Below, piece by piece: positions 1 through 10,588 of a stretch of DNA of 63,692 bases. A program made the translations under genes and the position numbers. The notes under the pieces are model-generated. The model made no database searches, was not told where the DNA came from, and saw nothing but the letters and a program-made list of their open reading frames with translations. Within the stretch, counting starts at the first letter, position 1; every line of letters starts with the position of its first letter. The DNA comes from Antrodiella citrinella (lineage: Eukaryota; Basidiomycota; Agaricomycetes; Polyporales; Steccherinaceae): contig SGPM01000147.1 of the NCBI GenBank assembly GCA_004802725.1, positions 1-63,692 on the forward strand, read 5' to 3'.

Positions 1-147
1 AGACACTATAAATACTGTAGTACTTCTACAAGGCTGTCCATATATAAAAGGAGAAAGATAAATACCATCTCCCAACTACTCTACCATCCAGCCACTATCC
101 ATAATGCGGTATCGTCGTTGCGCGACCTTGATCTGAAGATCTCGCGA

Positions 148-2118
148 TCATGATCTCCCAGCGCCACAAAGGCCTCGGGAATCTCCGACAAAGAAAACAT
201 CTGCGAATGCGCCTGATACCCTTGATTCATCATGCTCGAACAATACCTGAACCCCTCTGATGGACAAAGTATTTGGTAAGATGTTGTGCAGAATACACAA
301 CCTCAAAGATAGCCGCAAAAGAATGTTTCGCCCTACAGACGACATTCGGTCCGCAGACTCGGGGGATCTCAAATACTGCAGCATAAACAATGAGATGGTA
401 GTCGTAATATAAGGTTCTCTTCGACGAGACTCACTTTCCAAGCTTCATCCACAACCGCCTGCGCGTCGTTGTCAGATATTTCTCTAACGTGTGCACTGAG
501 TCGGACGTCTTCAGGTTCCGAAAGGAGGTTCTCAATGTAGCTCCGCACATCGTCAGGCTGTACGTGGGAAGTGAGTAAGTGAGCTGCGCGATTCAGCGAG
601 TGGACTTACCTGTCTGAGTGGGATTCGAGGTGTTCTTCCTTTTTGTGTGGTGCGGGTAAGGGGACAGGAGATACATCAGGTGGCAGCGGTAGATGCGCGA
701 TTTCCGTCAACTTCTTTACAACTTGCCCTACAGAAGGGCGCTTCAACCGGTCCTTATGCCAGCAGTGTTCCATCAATGCCCACATATTATTGGGTATACT
801 AGGACGTTTGTCTGGGAGTGATGGTCGCGGTGGGCGATTCCCCTTCACGATATGGTACCCAAGCTGTTAAGCATTGAGGGTACCGAAAGGTGGCCCTCCA
901 ATGTAAAGCTATAGGAAGTTTCAATTTCAGTATAGTAGCTCCGTGAACAGACGTACCTCCACGCAAGCACACCCGAATGCATACACGTCGCTGGCGAACG
1001 TTTGCCGTTTATTTGGACCGAGACCGAACATTTCAGGATCAATGAGCTCGGGTGCTTTCCATTGGTCTGCACCACCTCCATGGATCGAGTCGTAGCTATG
1101 GGCTGTCCCTTCCGAGAGAAGGAATAAACCAAAATCAGTCAGGCGGACTTGGCCAGCGTCGTCAATCAAGATGTTTCCCGCGTGAATATCCCCATGCACG
1201 ATATCTTGCTCGTGTAAGAACGCCAATCCTCGCGCACTTTGACGTAGCTGTGTTAGGTGATCAGCTCGAAACAATCACAAATGTGAGTACGCAGTGGCTC
1301 TGAACTCACCCATTCGTGCACGGCTACCACAAAGTCGTTTCCTTTCAGGTGGCCTTGACTGTTTTGAGTATACAGATAGTCCCTCAGACTACCATTTTCC
1401 ATCCATGGAGAGATCATACAGAGTGCTCCAGGAAAGACGTCCTCAGATACTCCAAGGATTGGCAGAACATGCTGGTGAGCTGAGGTACTCCACAATATTA
1501 ATTCGCGATAGATAGCCTAATAAAGCAGTTCACGTCGTCATCTAATATTGACTACTCACCACAACAGATCGGTACTCACCTTCTTTTCAACCACAGTCGC
1601 TTTGTGGGGAACTCTAACCTTCTTGATAGCCACAATGTTGTCGTCGTAAGTGCCGCAAAAGACTTGCGCAAATGCCCCCATCATTGGCTGACGTCGTTCA
1701 CGTTGAACGCCTTCCAACTTGAGCCCCGTTGGACATACACAATATGTGATCGCGAGCTTCAATGAGAGTCGTCGTAGGCAAATTTGGTAGGCGGTTGATA
1801 ATTCATTTCCAGCAGACGAGAGTAGCTAGAATATTGTTCAGTGACTCCACAGCGGCGAATGAAATGAAAACAGCACACCTGGCATATCTGGGTGAGGGTA
1901 GACTGTGCAGTCTCTTCTGGCAAAGCAGTCAAGGTTTTCAGCGAGGGATTGGAATCATCGAGGAGGATAAGGATACGGTGAGGAATTATAGATACGGACT
2001 GCGAGTCTAGATGACTCTGTGGTTTCGGTTTCTTCGAGCGAGAGCCCTTGTCAGCCCTACGAACCCTCGCCGTGATGTCGGACAACGCCTTTGTGATCTC
2101 GATCTTGATATTGCGCAT
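148..2118 (-). CDS. Two-kinase TKL-like protein, unit 2; second kinase broken
   Basis: Read on the minus strand from an ATG near 2118. Exon 1 (about 2118-1980) carries a short N-terminal module with ILLDD and ends ..ICQ at a splice donor. Kinase I follows in pieces: glycine-loop region and lysine (VAIKK, about 1630-1740), PILGVSEDVF region (about 1385-1490), catalytic loop HGDIHAGN with TDFG and KAPEL (about 960-1250), and the C-lobe ending near 610. Catalytic residues of kinase I look intact, so it is probably an active Ser/Thr or dual-specificity kinase. A linker containing VVDEAWK (about 445-540) leads to a second kinase N-lobe (about 148-400) with LCILHNILP and GAFADVFF. There the frame meets a stop and no VAxK lysine or later kinase motif is visible to the window edge. 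The unit is collinear with the neighbouring gene at 2526-5482. Kinase II is therefore truncated or a pseudogene. Joining both domains in one protein is inference. Confidence 0.6.
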
Positions 2119-2525
2119 GACGAAGAGCAGGCTTGAAGTGAAGTGGAACAAGTGGTGGACGTTACTTGACGTCGATTATAGACACTGAAAGATGGATCAG
2201 CTTCACAGCTGTGAATATGATGTACGAAGGTAACACACATTTACTTACTGGAGAAAGATATCCGTTCGTTAACACCTTGAATTCACGGGGCGCGCGTCCA
2301 AGTCACTTAAGCTTCTCGCAGTCGATGGGCCCCATGACTTCCCAGCTTCCATTCATATCGATGACCGGTGTCACTGGCTGACTTGTCGTATTTCCGAATT
2401 CTATATCTATGTACCACCTTCGGTGTACACGCAATTTGATCAGGCCACTCTCGATCTGAGAAACAAGTGCAAGGTGTCGGATCGCGAAGATAAAGAAACT
2501 TGGATTATGAGACCCATCGGTGGCA

Positions 2526-5482
2526 TTATGATGCCGGCCCCTCGACGATCACCTCCAACATATGAACGATCTCCGAAGTGATAGGTCTACTGCTCGGCTT
2601 TTGAGCCCAGCATTGTGTGGTGATGGACCACATAGCATCCGACATGAGAATCCCGTCGGGAGTGGATGGTCGTGGCGGCCTCTTCCCATTAACGACTGCT
2701 CTTGCGATTCGGAAATCATTCATCAGCATACTCCAAGGAAGTGAGCGTGAGTAAAGCTAAGCGTATGAAGCGATGTGAGTGTTGACATATGCTGCTGCAG
2801 GCATTCCAGTCAAAGATGTACACACCTCAACGCAGACGCAAGCTAGGGCATATACATCGCCGGCATACGTGACACGCGCAGAATCTAAATTGAACTCATT
2901 CGGATCGATAAGTTCCGGAGCCAGCCATCGAATTGCACCACCGCCGTGTCTCGTTCCGTAGATAGGGGTGATTGCGTCCGAAAAGACTGACATTCCAAAA
3001 TCACAGATACGAACGCCGCCGGTATCGTCCACAAGAATATTGCCGCCATGTAAATCGCCATGGATAATACCTTCGCTATGGAGGTATACGAGTCCAAGGG
3101 TGGTTTGATATATCTAAGCATCCGTATTGAGAACGAACGGTAATTTGCACGATCAAAACAGAACGACTCACCCATTTATCAACCGTTGTCACATACTCGA
3201 TCCCATTGCATGCACCTAATTCTCGCTGAGAACGTATGTAATCGCGGACGCTGCCATTGTTCATCCACGGTACCACCAAGCTCAATTCCCTCGTCGTGAA
3301 AGCGTCCTCGGACACACCATAGAATGGCAGTACATGTTCATGTACCAGTGGCGCCCATAGCATCGACTCTTTGCAAATCATCTAGTGGGTGCCGCATGTA
3401 AGTATGAGGGACACAAGATCTACGCATGGGTCACTTACGTTGCGTGTCTGGATAGACTGCTCATGTGTTGGGGAATAGGTGCGAATTCTTTTCACAGCGA
3501 CTTTCGAACCCATGTAAGATCCAAAGTAGACAACTGAACATGCACCTGATCCTATTCCTTCGCCATAGGAAGCTACCACACCTCTGATAACTAGATCGGC
3601 TGGTAGGATATTGTGCAGGAGACATAACTGCAAACATAGCTGCCGAAGTTTACTGCGCCCTATAAACGGCGTTTGATCCGCATATTGTGTTTTCAGGTGC
3701 TGAAGGTCGGTCCTTTACATATAAGTCGTCTTTGGAAAACTACTGTATGCGACTCACTTTCCAAGCTTCATCCACAACCATCTGCGCATCTTTGGGGGAA
3801 AATGCCCCGGTGTATTCATCAACACTCGCAGCCTGCGAGAGAATCTTCTCAACATAGCTGCGAACATCATCATGCTGTGCTGTCAAAGTGAGCTGATGAA
3901 CTGAGGAACCTGTCAAGTCGACGTACGTCTCTGATTGAGATTCGAGGGATTGATCCCTCTTCGTCAATTGACGTAGGTATGAGCACAGGGGCGGGCAATT
4001 CGGGAGGCAGTGGCAGATGAGTTATATCAGTCAGCTCCTGCAAAACACGTTCCGCAGATGGGCGCCTCAATCGATCCTCATGCCAGCATTGTTCGATCAA
4101 CGTCCACATATCGTCCGGTATAGGACGTCCGTCTGGAAGCAATGGACGAGGTGGACGGTCCCCCTTCACGACATGATACTCAAGCTGGTAAGCATTGAGG
4201 TTTGAAAAGGGTGGCCCCCCTACGTACAGCTGGTGAAAGGTTTAAATCCAGCACAGTATGTCCAAACAACAGACGCACCTCCACGCAAGTACATCCGAAA
4301 GAATACACGTCGCTGGCAAATGTTTGACGTTTCGAGCTCGGACTAAGTCCAAACGTCTCGGGGTCGATGAGCTCGGGTGCTCTCCATTGGTTTGCGCCGC
4401 CTCCGTGGATCGAACCATACCCATGAGGTGTCGCTTCAGAGAGAAGGGACATACCAAAGTCTGTCAGACGAATTTGGCCAGCGTCGTCGAGTAAGATGTT
4501 TCCCGCGTGTATATCCCCATGCACAATATGTTGCTCGTGTAGAAACAACAGGCCTAGGGCGCTTTGACGTAGCTGTATCGGAACACTGGTTCAGCGCAAT
4601 CGCAGCGGAAAGAATGAAACAATCTGACCCATTCGTGTAAAGCAACCACAAACTTATTTCCCTCTAGAATCCCTTGTTTCTTCTGGATGTACAGATAATC
4701 ACGGAGACTGCCGTTTTCCATCCACGGAGAGACCATGCACAGAGATCCCGGGAAGACATCTTCGGACACGCCAAGGATTGGCAGAATGTGTTGGTGCGCT
4801 GAGATACTCCACAAAATCGACTCGCGGTAGATAGCCTAACAAAACAGTTCTGCTCAGTGCCCAATGTTTGTTTCTCACTTATAGAACACAAAACTCACAT
4901 GCTTCTTTTGGGATTCAGTTGCATCGTGGGGTACACTCAACTTCTTAACAGCGACCTTCGCGTCGCCATATGTCCCGCAAAAAACCTTTGCAAAAGCCCC
5001 GATCATTGGTCGACGTAAATCAACATCGTGTACTATGCCGTTCAGCCTGAACGCGACTGGGAACACGCAGTGAGTGATCGCGAGTTTCAGTGAAAGCCGC
5101 CGTAGTCGAGCTCGAGTGGTGGTTGATAGTGATGGGATTCTGACAGAATTTGGTTCCTCGGGCCTCAACAGCTAGCGTAGTCATGAACATCGACCGTAAC
5201 AACGGTGGAGGGCTGTACCTGACGTACCTGACAGATATCGGAGAGAATGCACTGTGCACTGCTGACATCCAAAGTGTTCAATGCATCTATGTCATCGAGG
5301 AGTACCCAAATGTGAGGTGGAATAGCAGGATCTGGCTCCTGCACCAATCCCAGCGGTCCAACTTGAAGTTCGGCGGGGTCCGGGTCTCGTACTGTAGCCA
5401 CCACTAGCTTGGAGTGACCTTTCGTGGTTAAACGAGACCACGCAACGAACAGCACCTTCGGAATGTGATCCTTGAACGGCAT
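2526..5482 (-). CDS. Two-kinase TKL-like protein, unit 1 (two complete kinase domains)
   Basis: From an ATG near 5482 the first exon encodes an N-terminal module (LLDDIDALN..ICQ, ending at 5228). Kinase I runs about 5171-4000: VAVKK lysine, ILPILGVSEDVF, HGDIHAGN catalytic loop, TDFGMS, RAPEL, FASDVYSFG and a C-lobe with PPRPLLPDGRPIPDDMW. A linker with SYVEKILSQ and VVDEAWK (about 3760-3880) leads to kinase II: VAVKR lysine (about 3495), LPFYGVSEDAF, HGDLHGGN, CDFGMS, LAPEL, YAGDVYALA, ending EGPAS-stop at 2526. All catalytic residues are present in both domains. An intron from GACAG/gt (about 3911) to ..cag/CTATGTTGAG keeps the frame open between the two domains, which supports one protein. 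The alternative is two adjacent genes, but kinase II has no in-frame ATG near its start. Protein substrate unknown. It shares about 420 bases of divergent promoter space with the kinase at 5904. Confidence 0.68.
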
Positions 5483-5903
5483 GTGGATGGTGCTCACTGT
5501 TGCAAAGCCTCAGCGCTGGGCCCTGGCGCTGTCCGTTTGAACTTTGCAAGCTGGCATGCGCACCGCCGTGTCTGACTCATGCATCTCTAGCATGAAAATC
5601 ATTGCCCTGGAATCCAATAATGAGAACTCAACAAGATATTTCATAATACCACTTACCATACCTAAATTTTGTGCAGCTGCAGTGGCAGGGGAGAACATGA
5701 TGAACGCTCAACGCGCGCTTATTCTTCGACCTCATGTCCTTGCTTCCAGTCATGTACAATTCCATCCATCTGACCTTTACTTAGAATCCCACATACCACA
5801 GCGCGTGTACACGGCGAAGCCATGGAGTTTGCCATCGTTGGACGTGGCGTTCCTGCAGGCTGCACGCTCCCACCATATCGACGCGAGGCTGAACGACACT
5901 GAA

Positions 5904-7525
5904 ATGGCAGATATCGAGAACTCGACGGTTAGTGTCCGTTTTTCCACCAACGACTCGCCAGCGATCTCACCAGATGATATAGTCGTCCACGAATGACACT
6001 CGGTCGAATGATATCACCGTCTTGAAGCTCGTCGACTCAGCGATCCCAAGTGACGACCCGAAAGACGCCACCGATGATTCTGGCATAGCTACTGAGGATG
6101 CTCAAGAAGTGATGGATAAGCTGTGGGATGTGAGTACGGATCAGCTGTTCATTCAGACAGCATTGATCAATTTTTCGATAGCTCTTAGGCACGAATCCCT
6201 CGTCCGAAAAGTCCAAACGCATCACCATATCAGTATCGGAGAACAGAACTCGAGAAATATTCCCTGAAGTACTCTTTCGGCTTTGTGTGAAACTGGCTGG
6301 ACATCACAGAAAACTACCATCTGCGATCATTCTGCAAAACGTTCAACGCATCAGTAACGAAAGTGAAGCCGCCGGTGGGTTCGCCGATATTCACTCAGGC
6401 CAGTATGGTGGGCAGAAGGTCGCTCTCAAAAGCCTTCGGGCCAACTCGAGTGAGGCGTCCAAACAGAGTGTTCAGGATGTACGTCTAGGATGACAGAGCG
6501 CAGTAAATCTATCACTAATCAGGTGTCACAGGAAATGCTCAAGGAGTTTTGTCGTGAAGTGATATTGTGGAGCAGATTGAGGCATATACACATCTTGCCA
6601 CTGCTAGGCGTGTCCGAGCATGCCGAAGCTAAGATCTGCATGGTACTACCTTGGGAGGACAGAGGGAATGTAAAGGACCGTATCATCAAGCTCCGCGAAA
6701 ACGGAACGGCCGGCGACTTGCTCGTGTCTAACATCCACAAATGGGTACGTGTATCGATATCGTGGTCATGTTATCTTGCTGACTTTTTTATATGCTAGCT
6801 GCTCCACGTTGCCTTTGGGCTTGACTACCTGCACGAGGAAAAGATTGTCCACGGAGATTTGCATGGCGTAAGTGTTTCGATATCGTTATATACCTGGAGT
6901 ACAGTTCAGCTAAGACGCGAATGGCTATGCAGGGGAATATTCTTATTGACGAGCTAGACAATGCCCGCCTGACGGATTTCGGACTTGGGGTGATTGCGGA
7001 TGCAACACCGCTCAACTATGCCTCCAAGCACGGCGGCGGCGGTTACTCGCATCGTGCTCCAGAGCTCCACGACCCTGAAGCGTTCGGCACAAAGTCGACA
7101 CGGCCAACACCGAGCAGCGATGTCTATGCTTTCGCGTGTACCGCCATCGAGGTGAGTCGTCTCTACTCCGTTTCGTCCCGCGGCTGTACATTGATGACGG
7201 TTCGCAGCTCTACACAGCAAAGCCGCCATTCAGCGATCAGTCTCTATTCCAGATCGGTAGCAAGGTCGTCAAAGGAGAAAGACCTGGGAAACCGCTCACA
7301 GCAGAAGGGGTCGTCATGTCCAACTCTATGTGGCGTCTGACGCAACAGTGCTGGGCGCAGAACCCCAAGGATCGTCCTGCAGTAAAGAATATCGTTCGCG
7401 ACATGAAGATCGTCGTCTCTGGAAAGGAACTCCTGGTCGTAGCGCCGGAGGTGCCGAAGCCTTCAGCGGAGAAACAGCAGCCGTTGGAAGTTCATTCGAC
7501 GGGTTGTCAGTGCTACATTGCGTAA
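5904..7525 (+). CDS. TKL-like protein kinase with C-terminal CaaX-type box
   Basis: A single-domain kinase related to the minus-strand neighbours. The proposed start MADIENST (5904) joins over an intron of about 100 bases to LVDSAIPSDDP; this first junction is the weakest part of the model. Then come AQEVMDKLWD (the counterpart of AQxVVDEAWK), a G-loop GGFADI with lysine in VALKSLR, helix-C glutamate in CREVILW, and LPLLGVSE. The catalytic loop HGDLHGGN is split by an intron at 6868-6931, followed by TDFG, RAPEL and SSDVYAFAC. The C-lobe has PGKPLTAEG and NPKDRPAV. The protein ends GCQCYIA-stop, so the last four residues (CYIA) fit a CaaX prenylation box, with another cysteine two residues earlier. 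The neighbouring kinases lack this tail. Several intron positions (after HKW, after IE) match the other kinases here. Role inferred: a membrane-tethered signalling kinase. Confidence 0.78.
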
Positions 7526-8340
7526 TTTTCACATTTCAACGTCGTATGTTTATCCCATTACTACAAGTTTCTTTGATCACCATGAGAGTTACATGCTATT
7601 TCGCTTCTTTTGTCATGTCAGTTTTTGTACATGACCGCTTTTACTCTTGAGGATTATCGGGTACGTGACTGCTCTTCCTCTTGAACTTCCTCAAGGTACC
7701 AGGCTGATTTCCCTACGACTATGTTTCTTTTACCTTTCCAGTGTCTGCTCGCTTCTACAATAACATTGATATTGCTAGTGCATCCCAGGCTCCTAACCAC
7801 GCTACCGTGCGTCTGCGTTCAAAAAATACGACTACAAAATCATGTTATATCAAGTATCTGATCTCGGAAACTATCAGCCATACGACAAAACTCCGAATCA
7901 ATTTTGGTATGAAATGTTTGATATCCGACCAGCCCCGAAACATATTTAATCCCAGAAACCTCATGTTTTTGAAGAGGAGACTAGCTATTCTAGTCGCTGG
8001 TACTTAGACACGGACAAAAGGTGTTGACACGTTCTCAGGTAAACCATAGAGTCAATTCACCCCTCCTATCACTGTACCACAATCTTCGCTGATTATTGTC
8101 ACCATAGAGCGACTTCGATATGATCACGTCACCTCTGAGACTCGCTTTCCGTTCTCGCATAACGGTACCGCACTCGTCGTCGTCTAGACGAAGCGTATGT
8201 TTCGCACCGTCAATATGACCCACATATGACCCCTCCGCTGAATAATGACTGCGATTCATTTGCTGGTATCAAGGCCTCAGGTGCCGCGACCTGTACGTGT
8301 ACATGGCGGCGAGCACCGTGTCTTCTTGACGCGGTCCAAT
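7526..8340. other. Intergenic, no gene recognised
   Basis: Region between the CaaX kinase and the palindromic element. Reading frames are short and show no motif or consistent splice signals. The first part is presumably the kinase 3' UTR. Confidence 0.6.
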
Positions 8341-8630
8341 TGGCGTGACCGCAGCGTCTTGGGATGAATCATCAAGTGATTTTACCAAGAGGTGTCAGAT
8401 CCTGCAATCGCGGCCATGGGGGTCCGGGGAACATTAAGCATCACCTCTCGGACCCGCGACTCGTCTCTCGGTCAATAGTTGGTCTGCCTATGGGAGACCA
8501 CTGACCCAAACTGGCGGCGATGGGAGGTACGACTCCCAATGGCTGCGATCGAGGATCTGACACCTCTTGCTTGTAAAACCACTCGATGATTCATTCCAAG
8601 ACGCTGCGGTACCGGTCGCGCCACAGCCCT
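8341..8630. repeat. Long nested inverted repeat (hairpin element)
   Basis: Two arms of about 75 bases, 8349-8422 and 8535-8612, are near-identical in inverted orientation. Both contain accgcagcgtcttgg, atgaatcatc and aagaggtgtcagatcct, with only a handful of mismatches and small gaps. The spacer of about 110 bases holds another small hairpin near its middle (tggtct..agacca, about 8478-8501). The whole block is therefore a palindrome nested around about 8480-8490. No transposase frame is visible. It could be a MITE or foldback element, a relic of an inverted duplication, or a structured cis element 140 bases upstream of the MDR reductase start. Confidence 0.75.
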
Positions 8631-8772
8631 ACGCGTGGCAGTACGCTGTTCTCTCAGATACAAATACCTGGTTTACTCTCGTACGTATGTCATCCTCATC
8701 CGTGTCTACAGCTTCTTGAAGTCTCTCAACTTACACTAGTACTCAGTCCGAGCCCGAGTCGCATTCAGCAGG

Positions 8773-10083
8773 ATGTCTCAAACCCCTTCGGAACAGAAAG
8801 CCCTGTTCCTCGTAGCCAAGAAAGGCGATTGGAAGGTCGACGTCACACCCGTCCTCAGGCCGAAGGCCGGCGAAGTGCTCATCCGTATCGAAGCTGCTGC
8901 ATTGAGCCCTTTCGACTGGAAGGTCAAGGACTTCGGTATAGTCATTACGGAGTACCCCACCATCTTGGGTTGCGACAGCGCTGGGACCGTGGTGGAAGTC
9001 GGGGAAGGTGTTACGAACGTCGCTGTCGGGGACAACGTGTGCGGCACCCTCTTTCTACGTCTCAAGCGTGCAGTTCTAGCTGACATCTTGATCTTCCTGC
9101 CAGGTTTCACCAGGGGGAGTTCACTGTCCCTAGAGCCATTTTCCAGCAGTACACGCTCGCGTCTGCCGACCTTGTTGCCAAGGTAAGCAGAATTCGTTGT
9201 TTCTGGTACTCTTCCAACATTCATGCATTCACTCATTCACTTCTTCTTGGCCGAATAGATACCGTCCAATTTGACTTTTGACGAAGCTGCCGCCATTTCC
9301 GGCTCTGCTGCATCCGTCACCATCGGACTATACGCGCCAAAGATACCCATGGGCGGTGCCGGATTGACACCTCCCTGGGCGCAAGGAGGGCGCAACAAAT
9401 ATACCGGGGTGCCCATCCTGGTCATCGGTGGTGCATCTAGTATCGGACAAGCCGGTAAGCGATCTTGAACGATGTCCAAGGCCATCGTGACATGCTGATT
9501 ATGTCTCCAGTCATCCAATTCGCCAAGTTGTCTGGGTTCTCGCCCATCATCGCCACCGCATCTCCCGCGAACAACGACCTCCTCAAATCCCTTGGTGCCA
9601 CACACGTCATCGACCGTTCCGCGGACCTCCCGTCCGCGCTCTCGACGCTGACCTCCCTTCCGACGGCGCTGAGATATATCTTCGACGCCGTAGGCCAACC
9701 CGACACTCAGAGTGTCGCATACGGTGTCCTTGCGAGTGGCGGGACGCTCATCACGGTGGGACATGTCCCCATCAAGAACATCATGGTGGAGAAAGAGGTG
9801 GTCGTGCTGTGGGGTGTGTTCTACATCCCGACGAACAGGCGGTTCGGTGTTGAGGTCATGTCGCACCTTACGGAGTTGCTGGAGAATGGTGATATCAAGG
9901 TGCGTGTCGGCTTTCGATACGCTAAATGCGTTGTCTCTGATGGCTCGTATTGTTCGTTGGTAGTCGAACGCGGTTGAAGTGCTTCCTGGAGGTTTGTCAG
10001 CTATCCTTGACGGTCTGGATAGACTTAGGAAGCAGAACGTTAGCGCGAAGAAGTTGGTCGTTCACCCGCAAGAAACAGCGTGA
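8773..10083 (+). CDS. MDR-superfamily zinc-independent oxidoreductase (GroES-like / enoyl-reductase type)
   Basis: Medium-chain dehydrogenase/reductase of the quinone-oxidoreductase or trans-enoyl-reductase group, NAD(P)H-dependent and probably cytosolic. The N-terminal GroES-like fold shows GEVLIRIEAAALSPFDWK and PTILGCDSAGTVVEVG (exon from 8773). The Rossmann part shows VLVIGGASSIGQAVIQFAK across an intron at 9454-9510, then GATHVIDRS and FDAVG. Four introns fit: about 9040-9104 (frame restored as VFHQGEF), 9183-9258, 9454-9510 and 9900-9963. The protein ends VVHPQETA-stop at 10083 (about 350 residues, normal for the family). No structural-zinc cysteine cluster is present, which separates it from the ADH at 28628. 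Similar stand-alone enzymes are abundant in agaricomycetes. Its substrate cannot be told from sequence. The palindromic repeat lies directly upstream. Confidence 0.9.
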
Positions 10084-10252
10084 ACTCCAGGAGTGTGTTG
10101 CGGGTTCTCAATGTTGTTTTCCCCTTGGTACTAGACACTTTGAATCAGTCACGCGCACGTACATACTTTAGAATGTGCGTCGTTTTAATCAAGTTGATAC
10201 TTTCAATGTCTATGGATACAAATTGTAATACACCTTCGAGCTCTCCGATCTC

Positions 10253-10588
10253 TTACGGCTTCTTCTCGCCCTGAACGACCTCCCTCACGTCCTTTGAGGA
10301 CATCCGCGCATCGTTCTCGGTGCTATTCAATCCTGCCGACTGTGTGGGTTCTGAGACACCGTCAGCGACGAGTCGTCCCGTCTGCCGTGGGAGACTCACT
10401 GTAAATAGATGCGGGACCCTCCTGCTTCTTTGTCTGAGTACCTGCGTAGTACATGTACCCGAGGGTGGCTGCGGTGCCTCCGACGACTGCGACTGCCTGT
10501 CATAGTAAACGATACGCAGGTTAGGGATTTGGTTCGTAAGGAAAAGGAAAAGACATACGAATGGACGACTGAGTGCACGTGAGCTCAT
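10253..10588 (-). CDS. Small single-pass membrane protein, unknown function
   Basis: A three-exon gene of about 74 residues on the minus strand: MSSRALSRPF, an intron of about 75 bases (gtatgt..acag), then a glycine- and alanine-rich hydrophobic stretch (AVAVVGGTAATLGYMYYAG) followed by basic residues. A second intron of about 50 bases (gtgagt..tctcag) leads to an acidic/basic tail ending VVQGEKKP. The arginine-containing N-terminus before one membrane segment suggests a mitochondrial or other organellar membrane location. This is inference; I do not recognise a family. The frame stays open across both splices, which is the main support for the gene being real. Confidence 0.6.
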   Translation of the reverse strand: MSSRALSRPFVCLFLFLTNQIPNLRIVYYDRQSQSSEAPQPPSGTCTTQVLRQRSRRVPHLFTVSLPRQTGRLVADGVSEPTQSAGLNSTENDARMSSKDVREVVQGEKKP

